Shown here piece by piece: positions 49,864-58,461 of a stretch of 64,000 bases of DNA; within the stretch, counting starts at the first letter, position 1; each line of letters begins with the position of its first letter. Location: the NCBI GenBank assembly GCA_964506465.1, contig CAZDLM010000005.1:1-64000 (forward strand), given 5' to 3'. Source of the stretch: UBA6109 sp964506465 (GTDB taxonomy: Bacteria; Desulfobacterota; Syntrophia; Syntrophales; UBA6109). The position numbers were made by a program, and so were the translations under genes. Under the pieces are notes generated by a model that saw only the letters and a list, made by a program, of their open reading frames with translations, did no database searches and was not told the origin of the DNA.

Positions 49864-50472
49864 ATGATGAAAAAGAAAAAATTTCTGTCCATCGGGTACC
49901 TATCCGTCGTAGCCGCCACGCTTCTCCTGGTGATGAGCACGGTCATGACGGAGGCCTTTTACGATTCCGGACGCTTCAATCCGGCCCAAACCATATGGAT
50001 GATCGAACGCCATCTTCTGACGGGGCGGACGGACCTCTCTTCCGACCGGATCCCTTCCGTCGCCCGGACCCTGTACGAGGAGGCCCGTTCCTACGGAATC
50101 GACTACCGCCTCGTGCTGGCCATCATGGCGGTCGAGAGCAACTTCCGTAATGATGCCGTCTCGCAGGCCGGCGCCCTCGGCATCATGCAGATCATGCCGA
50201 TTCTCGCCGCCTCCATCGCCAGAGAAGCGGGCATCCCCTACCGCGGAGCGCCCGACCTTTTCCACCCCGAGAACAACGTCCGCTTCGCTCTGCACTACCT
50301 GTCCTGGCTCAGCGCCAAGTTCAAGGACACCAACGAAGTGCTTCTTGCTTACAATGTCGGCCATAACCGCGCCAGGCGACTCCTGTCGAAGAACGGAGAC
50401 GCCGACACCAGCTACACCCGCCGCGTCATCAGCGAATACCAGCGCAACATGACCAGCCTGCCTGCGATGTAG
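49864..50472 (+). CDS. SLT-domain lytic transglycosylase
   Basis: This 202-residue protein has an N-terminal membrane anchor or signal (about 7-28) and a Slt/MltC-type domain: LAIMAVESNFRNDAVSQAGALG (catalytic Glu91), IMQIMPILAASIARE, NVRFALHYLSWLSAKF and LLAYNVGHNRARRL. It cleaves peptidoglycan glycan strands to 1,6-anhydromuramyl products during wall turnover or insertion of envelope machines. GGAGG lies just upstream of tandem ATG codons. The small size suggests a housekeeping enzyme. Confidence 0.9.
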   Translation: MMKKKKFLSIGYLSVVAATLLLVMSTVMTEAFYDSGRFNPAQTIWMIERHLLTGRTDLSSDRIPSVARTLYEEARSYGIDYRLVLAIMAVESNFRNDAVSQAGALGIMQIMPILAASIAREAGIPYRGAPDLFHPENNVRFALHYLSWLSAKFKDTNEVLLAYNVGHNRARRLLSKNGDADTSYTRRVISEYQRNMTSLPAM

Positions 50473-50568
50473 GAACCTTCCTTTTTTGTCCAGGGTCGTT
50501 TATAGTGGGGTTGATTTTCTTGCGGACGGAACCGCGCCCACCCTGGTCCCGTTTCCAGGAGCTCCCCT

Positions 50569-51738
50569 ATGAGAATACGGTCCTTCGAATTCAACCTCCG
50601 AGAACTGGCCGGTTCCACCGGAGATTTCGGGACGCTTTTTCCCCTGGCCATCGGTTATATCGCCGTCTGCGGGCTCGATCCGGCGGGTTTTCTCGTGATG
50701 ATGGGTCTTGCGAACATCGTCACCGGTCTCATCTATCGCCTTCCCATGCCGATCGAGCCGATGAAGTTGCTCGCCGTGGCGGCCATCGCCCAGCACTGGT
50801 CTCCCTCCATGATCTACGCCTCCGGTTTTGCCATGGGCATCGTCTGGCTTCTTTTCGCCATGACCGGCGCCATCGGCTGGATCGCCCGGTTAACGCCGAA
50901 ATCCGTGATCCGCGGCATCCAGGCCAGTCTCGGCATCCTCCTCCTGATCGAGGCCGTGAAGATGCTTTCCACCTGGTGGGCGCTCGGCATCGGCGGTGTC
51001 GCCGTTGCCTTTCTCCTCCGGGATAACCGCTATGCGCCCGCCGCCCTGGTGCTCATGGTCCTCGGCGTGTCGATCATGTTCTTCCGCGGAGACTTCGCGC
51101 GGGTCGGCCCCGTCGGCTTTGCGCTTCCCGCTCTGACCGGCTTCCGCTGGGAAGAAGTCTGGCAAACGATGCTGCTCGCCGGCTTTGCCCAGATCCCGCT
51201 GACAGTGACCAATGCCACCATCGCGACCTCCGCCCTCATTCGGGATTATTTCCCGGATCGGACCGTGTCGGTGAGGCAGCTCTCGTGGAACCAGGGGATC
51301 ATGAACCTCATTGTCCCCTTCCTGGGCGGGATGCCCATGTGTCACGGAGCCGGCGGTCTCGCGGGACAGTATGCCTTCGGCGCCAGGACCGGCGGGACCA
51401 ACCTCATCGAGGGGATTCTGGAAATCACGCTGGGGTTGTTTCTGGCGGGCTCCATCGCGGCCCTTTTCGCCTTTTTTCCAACGGCGATTATCGGCGCGAT
51501 GATGTTCGTGGTCGGGGTCGAGTTGGTCAAATTCGCCAGAGATATCCGGATCCGCAAGGACCTTGCGCCCTTTGGGGCAACCGTCGCCGTATCGCTCCTT
51601 GCGAACATGGCCCTGGGCTTTGCGGCGGGTCTCCTGATCTACCACGCGATCCGCTATGCGTTCCGGAAGCTCGGCTATTGCCGGTGCGGCTCCCTGAAGA
51701 CCGCCTCGTCTCCCGGATCCATGTCCTGCCGCCCGTGA
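50569..51738 (+). CDS. MOT1-type molybdate/sulfate transporter
   Basis: This 389-residue, about 10-helix membrane protein has the two MOT1/SulP-like signature blocks: RLPMPIEPMKLLAVAAIAQ near residue 60 and MPMCHGAGGLAGQYAFGARTG near 260. It starts FNLRELAGSTGDFGTLFPL, as bacterial putative sulfate/molybdate carriers do. It lacks the STAS domain of SulP sulfate permeases, favouring molybdate (or tungstate) uptake. Tungstate or molybdate supply would suit the AOR encoded at 30977, although the two are not linked. The hemerythrin gene converges 11 bp downstream. Confidence 0.85.
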   Translation: MRIRSFEFNLRELAGSTGDFGTLFPLAIGYIAVCGLDPAGFLVMMGLANIVTGLIYRLPMPIEPMKLLAVAAIAQHWSPSMIYASGFAMGIVWLLFAMTGAIGWIARLTPKSVIRGIQASLGILLLIEAVKMLSTWWALGIGGVAVAFLLRDNRYAPAALVLMVLGVSIMFFRGDFARVGPVGFALPALTGFRWEEVWQTMLLAGFAQIPLTVTNATIATSALIRDYFPDRTVSVRQLSWNQGIMNLIVPFLGGMPMCHGAGGLAGQYAFGARTGGTNLIEGILEITLGLFLAGSIAALFAFFPTAIIGAMMFVVGVELVKFARDIRIRKDLAPFGATVAVSLLANMALGFAAGLLIYHAIRYAFRKLGYCRCGSLKTASSPGSMSCRP

Positions 51739-51749
51739 AATCCGCGCCC

Positions 51750-52385
51750 CTACTTCTTCATCCGCTCTTTGGCTTCGGCGGCGACCTCTCTGTATTTCCT
51801 GTGAATCATTCCGCTGTCGTGGTCGGCCATCCGCCGGACCATCTGTGCCTCCTCTTCGTCGGAAAAATAGTCCAGGACCGGCAGAAAGAACTTCCGCTCT
51901 TCCTGGAAAATGTGCCGGGGATAGAGACCGGCCAGCGCATGAAGCGCCTCCCGGATGTCGCTCCCCGCCTCGACGTCGTCCTTGTCCAGGCGTTCGGCGG
52001 CCTCGGCCAGTTTGTTCACCTGGGTCCTTGCCTGCTCGTGGTCGGCGATGAGGGTCTCCAGGATCCTTCTGTGCTCGGCCGAAATATTCTTCGCGGCCAA
52101 TTCGCGGAAGAGGATGTCCTCTTCCTTGGCCTGATGGGTCCCGTCGACATAGACGCGGAAGAAGTCCACAACCGTACCGGCGAAGATCAGGTCGGCGGAC
52201 TTGCCCTCCTTGATCCGGTTCGCCTCCAGCGCCATGGGCGCCGCCATCCGTTCGATGAGCCGGTGTTCCATCATGAGCGGGCCGACCGGTTTCACAGGCG
52301 CCCGCGGCTCCTGCGACCAGACGGGGGCCGTCCCGAGCAGGCAGACGACCGTCCATACCGCTATACGCTTCCCCTTGCCTCTCAT
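51750..52385 (-). CDS. exported hemerythrin-like protein
   Basis: This 211-residue protein has a signal peptide (about 1-24, ending APVWS) and a four-helix hemerythrin HHE domain. Iron ligand candidates are spaced as expected: His in MMEHRLIERM, His and Glu in DGTHQAKEEDILF, His in LIADHEQAR, His and Glu in YPRHIFQEERKFFLP and a final His-Asp in RMADHDSGM. Such proteins bind O2 or NO and protect anaerobes. GGAGGGAG precedes the ATG at 52385; the longer frame to 52682 lacks homology. Periplasmic location is unusual for the mostly cytoplasmic family. Confidence 0.82.
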   Translation of the reverse strand: MRGKGKRIAVWTVVCLLGTAPVWSQEPRAPVKPVGPLMMEHRLIERMAAPMALEANRIKEGKSADLIFAGTVVDFFRVYVDGTHQAKEEDILFRELAAKNISAEHRRILETLIADHEQARTQVNKLAEAAERLDKDDVEAGSDIREALHALAGLYPRHIFQEERKFFLPVLDYFSDEEEAQMVRRMADHDSGMIHRKYREVAAEAKERMKK

Positions 52386-52398
52386 CTTGCTCCCTCCT

Positions 52399-52445
52399 GT
52401 CCCGTCCTTCGCGGGACCACCGGTTTCAGTCCCCGATACGGGGAC
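52399..52445. other. two tandem small hairpins upstream of the hemerythrin gene
   Basis: GTCCCG/CGGGAC (52399-52417, 7-base loop) and GTCCCCG/CGGGGAC (52429-52445, 3-base loop) are adjacent perfect stems in the SDR-hemerythrin gap. Neither has a U-run, so they are more likely leader structure or weak processing sites than terminators. Confidence 0.35.
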
Positions 52446-52525
52446 AAACCGAGCCCGTTCCGCCCTCAGGGACGCTTTGAAGATTCTTCGCGCCTTCCCG
52501 CCGTCCGAAGCGAAGGGCGGCCGCA

Positions 52526-53290
52526 TCAGATCATGAACGCGCCGCCGTTCACGTCCAGGGTTACTCCGGTGACAAAAGGGGAATCCAGGAGGTACTCGAA
52601 GGCGCGGACAACGTCCGCCACGAGGCCGAGCCGCGGCACCAGGACCTTTTCCCGGAGGGTCTCCTTCTGTTCGCCGGACCATCCCGCAAAAATACCCGCG
52701 TCTTCAATAAAGGCCGGCGCGATGGCATTGACGGTGATCCCGAAGGGGCCGAGTTCGCGGGCCGCGTAGCGAGTCAGGCCGACCATGCCCGCCTTGGAGG
52801 CCGCGTAATGCGGCCCGATGACCCCTCCCCCGCGCGCCGCAATGGAAGAGATGTTCACGATTCGTCCGAAATTCCCCGCCTTCATGGCGGGAACTGCGCG
52901 CATCATCCAGTAGAAGGCGCCGCTGAGGTTCACGCGGATCGTCTCGTCCCAGTCTTCGATTGACAGACAGTCGAACGGCCGGCGGTCCATGATGCCCGCG
53001 TTGTTGACGAGAATATCGATGTCCCCGAAGGCATCGCAGATCAGGCGATGCTGCCCGGCGACGGCCGCGGCGTCACCGGCGTCGCCCTTGAGAAACAGCA
53101 GCTTCGCTCCCTTGGCGGCCTTCTTCCGAAGACCGGCTTCCGCACGTTTTGCCGCAGCATCGTCGCCGCGATACGTGACCGCCACGAATGCGCCCCGCGC
53201 CAGCAGGCATCCTGCGATGCCCAACCCGATTCCCCGGCTGCCGCCCGTGACGACAGCCGTCCTCTTGTCTTGTTTCTTCACCGGTGCCAT
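52526..53290 (-). CDS. short-chain dehydrogenase/reductase (FabG-like)
   Basis: This 254-residue classical SDR has the cofactor motif TAVVTGGSRGIGLGIAG, NNAGIMDRRPFD, the catalytic Ser in NISSIAARGG and the active-site Tyr/Lys in YAASKAGMVGLTRYAA, and ends with GVTLDVNGGAFMI. It reduces a 3-ketoacyl, sugar or steroid-like carbonyl with NAD(P)H. It shares its strand with the hemerythrin gene 140 bp downstream but is probably independent. No pathway neighbours fix the substrate. Confidence 0.9.
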   Translation of the reverse strand: MAPVKKQDKRTAVVTGGSRGIGLGIAGCLLARGAFVAVTYRGDDAAAKRAEAGLRKKAAKGAKLLFLKGDAGDAAAVAGQHRLICDAFGDIDILVNNAGIMDRRPFDCLSIEDWDETIRVNLSGAFYWMMRAVPAMKAGNFGRIVNISSIAARGGGVIGPHYAASKAGMVGLTRYAARELGPFGITVNAIAPAFIEDAGIFAGWSGEQKETLREKVLVPRLGLVADVVRAFEYLLDSPFVTGVTLDVNGGAFMI

Positions 53291-53483
53291 CCGCCGATGC
53301 TCCTTCCCCAGAGATGCGGCATTCTACCCGCTTCGGCCCCCGGAAACAAGCGCGCCGCTCCCGCAATCGTGGGAAAATGCCGTTCTTCTATCCCTGACAC
53401 AAGATCCGATACGCCACCTCCCCCGACCATTCTATTGACGATCGAGAGGGGATTGCGATACAAACTCCCCACAGGTGAACTTC

Positions 53484-55127
53484 ATGAGGCGATTTCGACT
53501 TGCGGATACGGTCCCGGCGGGACGGTTTCTTCTCGCCGCCGTTTTGCTGGTTCTTCCCGGTTGCGCGGACAGGACCGCTCCGCCTTCCTTCGATATCGTC
53601 ATCAAAGGCGGCACGCTCTACGACGGATCAACAGCGCCGCCCCGCACCGCGGACATCGGCATCCGGGGCGACCGGATTGTCGCCATCGGAGATCTCGCCG
53701 CACCGGCGGAAAAGACGCTGGATGCCCGCGGGCTCGTGATTACGCCGGGCTTCATCGATTCCCATTCCCATTTCGATGTCGCCGTCCGGAAGGTCGGCTG
53801 GCGAATCCGCCTGGCGGACTGGAAGGGCGTCTGGAAGGGAAACCACGCTCAGCTCCTGCAGGGAGTCACGACCGTCGTCACCGGCAACTGCGGTATGGGA
53901 CATCCGGATGCGAAGGCATGGCTGGAGCAGGTGGACGCGCTCAAAATGGGAGTCAACGTCGGCCATCTGGCGCCCTACGGAGCGATCCGCAATGAGCTTT
54001 TCGGCGGCCGGGCGGATGTGCCGCTCATCCGGGAACAGGTGGAGACCTTCCGAAGGCGGATGGATGGTGAAATGCAGCGGGGCGCCCTGGGAATGTCGAT
54101 CGGCTTGCACCAAACGCCGGACCGTTTCGCAACCGCCGATGAAGTTGCGGAACTTGCCGCATCGGTAAAGAACTATGGCGGTGTGCTTTCCGTCCGCCTG
54201 CGGAATGACAGCGGCCGTTTGCAGGATCACGGTCAGTCCGCCGTGATCGAATCACTCGCGGAAGCAGTCGGCTACGGCCTCCGATCCGGAGCGCCGCTTC
54301 ACATTTCCCAGATCCGGCTCCGCCTCCCCTACACCGCTGTCCGCTCCTCGCAGATGCGCAGGATCGTCGAGGACGCGAGGAAATCCGGCCTGGACGTCAC
54401 GGCCGATCAAAGCCCCTACGAAGCAACCGTCGACCCGCTGCCCTTGCGTTTGCCGGCCCATCTGCTGTCCGGCGCCGCCGTCAAGCCCGAATACCGGTCC
54501 GGGATGCCGCCCGAACCGCTGAAGCGCGCCGTCGAGGAGCTTCTGGCCGCGCAGAGGCCGGAGCGGATCCTGATCGTCTCCTTCCCGGAAAACCGTTCTT
54601 TCGAAGGCCGCACGATCCGGGAGCTCGCCGCAGAGCAGAAAAGGACCCCCGCGGAGGTCTGTCTCGCGCTCCTCCGCACAGAGGCCGCCCCTGTGGCAGC
54701 CTTCTTCGAGACCAATGACAAGGTGATCCGCGCCCTGATGCCCTTTGCCTGGGTCTTCACCGCCTCCGACGCCGTACCCAGCTTCAGCGGAGATGCCGTC
54801 GTTCCTCCTTCCCACTACGGGACCTTTCCGCGGACCATCCGCAAGTACGCCATCGAGGACAAGATCATCCGCCTCAGCGACGCGATCCGCTCCATGACAT
54901 CCGCACCCGCCGAGAAATTCGGCCTCCGTGGACGCGGCCGACTGGCCGTTGGGAACTACGCGGACATTGCGGTGATCGACCTCAAGAACTTTGCGGACCT
55001 CGCCACCTACCGGGAGCCGCAGAAACCGGCCCGCGGAGTCGTCCACCTGCTCGTCAACGGCATCGTGTCGATCGAAGGCGGCAAGGTGACGGGACACCGG
55101 GGGGGAAGGGCCATCAGGAGGTTCTAA
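53484..55127 (+). CDS. D-aminoacylase-like amidohydrolase, predicted lipoprotein
   Basis: This 547-residue metal-dependent amidohydrolase resembles N-acyl-D-amino-acid deacylases. It has a signal peptide with lipobox LPGC, then the composite-domain start FDIVIKGGTLYDGS. The metal-binding HSHFDV follows IDS, then GNCGMG (metal-ligand Cys region), SIGLHQTP and HISQIRLR. A C-terminal strand set, GRLAVGNYADIAVIDL, closes the beta-sandwich. The ATG at 53484 has AGGTG 6 bases upstream; a GTG three codons earlier is an alternative. Export as a lipoprotein would place it in the envelope, perhaps releasing D-amino acids from wall fragments. It is followed directly by a repeat element. Confidence 0.8.
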   Translation: MRRFRLADTVPAGRFLLAAVLLVLPGCADRTAPPSFDIVIKGGTLYDGSTAPPRTADIGIRGDRIVAIGDLAAPAEKTLDARGLVITPGFIDSHSHFDVAVRKVGWRIRLADWKGVWKGNHAQLLQGVTTVVTGNCGMGHPDAKAWLEQVDALKMGVNVGHLAPYGAIRNELFGGRADVPLIREQVETFRRRMDGEMQRGALGMSIGLHQTPDRFATADEVAELAASVKNYGGVLSVRLRNDSGRLQDHGQSAVIESLAEAVGYGLRSGAPLHISQIRLRLPYTAVRSSQMRRIVEDARKSGLDVTADQSPYEATVDPLPLRLPAHLLSGAAVKPEYRSGMPPEPLKRAVEELLAAQRPERILIVSFPENRSFEGRTIRELAAEQKRTPAEVCLALLRTEAAPVAAFFETNDKVIRALMPFAWVFTASDAVPSFSGDAVVPPSHYGTFPRTIRKYAIEDKIIRLSDAIRSMTSAPAEKFGLRGRGRLAVGNYADIAVIDLKNFADLATYREPQKPARGVVHLLVNGIVSIEGGKVTGHRGGRAIRRF

Positions 55128-55128
55128 C

Positions 55129-55247
55129 GGCTGTTGAAGAAGGTCCATCTGCTGCGTTCGCTCATCCTTCGTCGCTGAGGCGTACATCCCAGTACGCCTC
55201 ACTCCTCAGGATATCGCGGCCTTGCATCTGGGCCTTCTTGAACAGCC
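55129..55247. repeat. dispersed inverted-repeat element, copy 2
   Basis: An element of about 119 bp is bounded by 17-base inverted arms (GGCTGTTGAAGAAGGTC at 55129-55145; complement at 55231-55247, 15 of 17) with a perfect 9-bp inner stem (GAGGCGTAC/GTACGCCTC, 55177-55200). Its TCTGCTGCG...CATCCTTCG segment recurs inverted in the element at 32711-32864. It starts 1 base after the aminoacylase stop and lies before thiM. Confidence 0.7.
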
Positions 55248-55286
55248 TAAGGGAAAAATCTATTCGGGGGTGGATCGGAAACTTCA

Positions 55287-56093
55287 ATGAGAATAACAGC
55301 GGCAGACATTTTTGCTTCCGTGCGGAAAATCAGGGAACGCGGTCCCGTCGTCCATAATATCACCAACTACGTCGCCATGAACAATTCGGCCAATGCGCTC
55401 CTCGCGATCGGCGCTTCGCCCGTGATGGCCCATGCGGAGGAAGAGGTGGAGAACATGGTCGGCATCGCCTCCGCCCTGGTCGTCAACATCGGCACCCTGA
55501 GCGGTCCATGGATCCGCGCCATGTTTCAGGCCGTCCATACGGCCAAAGCAAGTGGCATTCCCATCGTTCTGGATCCGGTGGGCGCCGGTGCAACACCCTA
55601 CCGGACACGAACGACCCTCGAACTGATGCGCGCGGCGCCGCCATCGCTTCTCCGGGGCAACGCCTCGGAGATTCTCGCCGTCGCCGGGGAGCGGGGTGGA
55701 ACGAAGGGAGTGGACAGTACAGAGGCTTCCACCGGCGCCGTCGAGGCGGCGAGAAGCTTGGGCCGCGATTTCGGGAGCACGGTGTGCGTCAGCGGCGAAA
55801 CGGATTTCATAGTCTGGGGTGAGGGGGTCCTCCGCGTCGGCAACGGCCATATCCTGATGACGCGGGTGACCGCGCTCGGATGCACGGCCTCGGCCCTTTG
55901 CGGCGCCTTCGCGGCGGTCGAATCGTCGATTCCCGCCGCGGCGGCCCAGGCCATGGCGGTCATGGGCATCGCCGGAGAGATGGCGGCCGAGGGGGCGGAT
56001 GGGCCGGGGAGCCTGCAGGTCCGTTTCCTGGACGCCCTCTATCGACTTTCCGAAAAGGACATCGAACGGCGCCTGAAGATCGAGGTGGGCTGA
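55287..56093 (+). CDS. thiM: hydroxyethylthiazole kinase
   Basis: This 268-residue ribokinase-like enzyme phosphorylates 4-methyl-5-(2-hydroxyethyl)thiazole in thiamine salvage. ThiM marks are VHNITNYVAMNNSANALLAIGASPVMAHAEEE, VLDPVGAGATPYR, RGNASEILAVAG and TALGCTASALCGAFAA at the anion hole. It is followed after 1 base by thiE, the usual salvage pair. No TPP riboswitch is evident upstream; the 159-bp leader is mostly the repeat element. Confidence 0.95.
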   Translation: MRITAADIFASVRKIRERGPVVHNITNYVAMNNSANALLAIGASPVMAHAEEEVENMVGIASALVVNIGTLSGPWIRAMFQAVHTAKASGIPIVLDPVGAGATPYRTRTTLELMRAAPPSLLRGNASEILAVAGERGGTKGVDSTEASTGAVEAARSLGRDFGSTVCVSGETDFIVWGEGVLRVGNGHILMTRVTALGCTASALCGAFAAVESSIPAAAAQAMAVMGIAGEMAAEGADGPGSLQVRFLDALYRLSEKDIERRLKIEVG

Positions 56094-56094
56094 C

Positions 56095-56748
56095 ATGCAG
56101 GGGTTGTATCTCGTGACCGACCGCGAACTCTGCGGAAAGCGGACCGTCGAAGAAGTCGTCCTTGCCGCCGTCCGCGGCGGTGCGCGTTTTGTGCAGCTCC
56201 GCGAAAAGGACCTCTCGACTCGGGCCTTCGTCGAAGAAGCGTTGAGGATCCGAAGGAAACTCCGCCCCTTGGGCGTTCCCCTCATCGTCAACGACCGCCT
56301 CGATGTCGCGCTTGCTTCGGACGCCGACGGGGTACACGTCGGTCAGGACGACATGCCCTATGAAATCTCAAGGCGCCTGATGGGGCCGGACGCCCTCATC
56401 GGACTCTCCGTGGAGAAATGGGAAGACGTGGTGCGGGCGCAGACTCTGGACGTCGGCTACCTCGGCGTCAGTCCCGTCTTCGACACGCCGACGAAAACCG
56501 ACACGAAAGGCCGTTGGGGACTGGAAGGACTCGCCCGGATCAGGGCCTTCTCGCGCCACCCCCTGGTCGCGATCGGCGGCCTTCACAGCGGGAATGCCCG
56601 CGACGCGGTCCTCGCCGGCGCCGACTGCATCGCCGTGGTCTCGGCCGTCTGCTCGGCGGACGATCCGGAAGCCGCCGCGCGGGAACTGACGGAGATCATC
56701 CATCAGGCGATCAGAGAGCGGGCGCCCTCCGTCCGCCAAACCTCATAG
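56095..56748 (+). CDS. thiE: thiamine-phosphate synthase
   Basis: This 217-residue TIM-barrel enzyme couples hydroxymethylpyrimidine pyrophosphate with thiazole phosphate to thiamine phosphate. Seen: GARFVQLREKDLSTRAFVEEAL, LIVNDRLDVALASDADGVHVGQDDMP, YLGVSPVFDTPTKTD and AIGGLHSGNARDAVLAGADCIAVVSAV. It is translationally coupled to thiM (1-base gap). Confidence 0.95.
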   Translation: MQGLYLVTDRELCGKRTVEEVVLAAVRGGARFVQLREKDLSTRAFVEEALRIRRKLRPLGVPLIVNDRLDVALASDADGVHVGQDDMPYEISRRLMGPDALIGLSVEKWEDVVRAQTLDVGYLGVSPVFDTPTKTDTKGRWGLEGLARIRAFSRHPLVAIGGLHSGNARDAVLAGADCIAVVSAVCSADDPEAAARELTEIIHQAIRERAPSVRQTS

Positions 56749-56836
56749 CGATCCGTCCAGTTCGTCGGCCACCGGCTCCTTGCAGGACCGGCACCGCTCC
56801 TCTCTTTCCCGGCTCCCGAAGGCACCGCTCCTCCGG

Positions 56837-57454
56837 TCATGCGACGATCTTCCAGGAGAAGGCGCCGATCCGTTCTCCCTGGATTTCAACGGTATCGCCG
56901 GCGGCCAGCGGTCCCACTCCGGGAGGGGTGCCCGTGAACACGAGATCGCCCGGCTGCAGCGACCAGATCGCGCTCAATTCGACCAGCAGGGTCTCGAAAC
57001 TGAAGATCATATCGCGGGTGCAGCCGCGCTGCCGCTCAACACCATTGACGCGGCAGGTGAAGGAGATGTCGTTCAGATCGATCGTGCCGTCGCAGGACAC
57101 GAATTCGCCGATCGGCGCGCTCTGGTCGAAGGCCTTGGACTTTTCCCAGGGCAGCCCCCTCTTCTTCAGTTCGTCCTGAACGTCGCGCAGGGTGAGGTCG
57201 AGGCCGACCGTGACGGCATCGATCCAGGAAAGGGCGTCTTCTTTCGACTCGACCTTTCCCGCCTTTCCGACCCTGATCACCACCTCCACCTCGTGCTGGA
57301 GATCATGGCCGTGTTTCGGCAAGCGGATATCTTCCCCGCACCGCACGAGGCAGGAGCCCGGTTTCATGAAGACGACGGGCGTCTGGGGAACGACGTTCGA
57401 CAACTCCCGGACATGCTCGGCGTAATTCCGGCCGATGCAAAAGATGCGGGCCAT
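56837..57454 (-). CDS. fumarylacetoacetate hydrolase (FAH) family protein
   Basis: This 205-residue protein is the short FAH form: IFCIGRNYAEHVREL at the start, the metal-binding EVEVVIRV (Glu pair), AVTVGLDLTLRDVQ, a KAFDQSAPIGEFV block and GDLVFTGTPPGVGPLAAGD near the end. Members act as acylpyruvases, oxaloacetate decarboxylases or keto-acid hydrolases. The ATG at 57454 begins the conserved fold; the frame extends 22 codons upstream with no homology. No operon partner; the reaction is unassigned. Confidence 0.85.
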   Translation of the reverse strand: MARIFCIGRNYAEHVRELSNVVPQTPVVFMKPGSCLVRCGEDIRLPKHGHDLQHEVEVVIRVGKAGKVESKEDALSWIDAVTVGLDLTLRDVQDELKKRGLPWEKSKAFDQSAPIGEFVSCDGTIDLNDISFTCRVNGVERQRGCTRDMIFSFETLLVELSAIWSLQPGDLVFTGTPPGVGPLAAGDTVEIQGERIGAFSWKIVA

Positions 57455-57610
57455 CAGATTCTCTCCCTTCTGAAATGAGATACGGCGCTGTCGGACGATG
57501 TCAAAGCGACACCCCTGCAACCCAGTTTCAAGAGGCTGCGTTTCATGTTATGAGGTATTTATCAGGAACGGGGGGACAATACAACGGGCGAGAGGAGGCA
57601 AACGCCGGGA

Positions 57611-58450
57611 ATGGGTGCGACCGGTCTCATCATCTTCGATTACTCCGGAACGCTCAGCCTGGAGTCCGTACTCTTCGGTGAGCCGGCGAAGCTGGAGGAG
57701 GAACTGCGGAACTCGGGCCTGCACGGTCTGGGTGTCGCAAGCTCCGAGGTATTCTGGAACGAGATCGTGAATTTCACCTGGGAGCGAGGCAGCACGACCC
57801 GCATCGGCTACAAACGCCTGCTGACGGAGCGCGTGGCCGCGCTTCAATCCCCGGCCTCCGATCCGGCGCAAGGGGAAGCGGTCGCCGCCGCCGCGGAGCG
57901 TTTCGTCGATCGCTATCTGGAAAGCTCCCGGATCCACGACGCGTGGCATCCCCTGCTGCGCAGGGTCGCCGCCGACCCGCGGGTCGCCGCCCTCGTCGCC
58001 ACCGATCACTACGCCGAGGCGACGGAAGCGATTGCCCGCCACCTTCAGGCTGCGGGCGTGGAAGCGCATTCCATCGGAGATCCGCTCCCGCCGGGGAAGG
58101 CGTCCTTTCTGATCGCCAATTCAGCCGATCTGGGCACGCCCAAAGTGGACGCCCGCTTCTGGGAGGCTGTCCGCGCGCTGCCGGTCCTCGCGGATATCCG
58201 CCGCATCCTCCTCATCGATGACTTCGGCTTCAACGAGCAGTCCCGGGACAGCTACAGCGCGAGGAGGAAGGTCGAGGATCGAAAGGAAAAGACCGCAGCG
58301 CTTCTCGGCGAGATTTTCCGGACCCCAGTAGAGACGCAGCCCTTTCTGCTTCCCGACCCGGGCCGAAAGGAGGACGATTTCGCGAAGCTCGTGGGGCAGA
58401 CCTCGCCGCGGATCGAGGCGTTTATCGTTGACACTCGACGGTTTCGATGA
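57611..58450 (+). CDS. HAD-like protein with altered catalytic motif
   Basis: This 279-residue protein looks like a HAD-superfamily hydrolase: IIFDYSGTLS near the N-terminus (motif I), LVATDHYAEA (motif II Thr), PPGKASFL (Lys, possible motif III) and LLIDDFGFNE (motif IV acidic pair). In motif I the second aspartate of DxDGT is Ser, which removes the general acid typical of phosphatases and is seen in HADs with non-phosphatase activities. No neighbours support a pathway; the protein converges on the epimerase gene with an 11-bp gap. The assignment is by eye and moderate. Confidence 0.6.
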   Translation: MGATGLIIFDYSGTLSLESVLFGEPAKLEEELRNSGLHGLGVASSEVFWNEIVNFTWERGSTTRIGYKRLLTERVAALQSPASDPAQGEAVAAAAERFVDRYLESSRIHDAWHPLLRRVAADPRVAALVATDHYAEATEAIARHLQAAGVEAHSIGDPLPPGKASFLIANSADLGTPKVDARFWEAVRALPVLADIRRILLIDDFGFNEQSRDSYSARRKVEDRKEKTAALLGEIFRTPVETQPFLLPDPGRKEDDFAKLVGQTSPRIEAFIVDTRRFR

Positions 58451-58461
58451 CACCCCGGTTT

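Noticed and set aside
55128..55286. Possible TPP riboswitch before thiM
   Set aside because: No CTGAGA-type THI box or matching stems were found; the leader is explained by a dispersed repeat.
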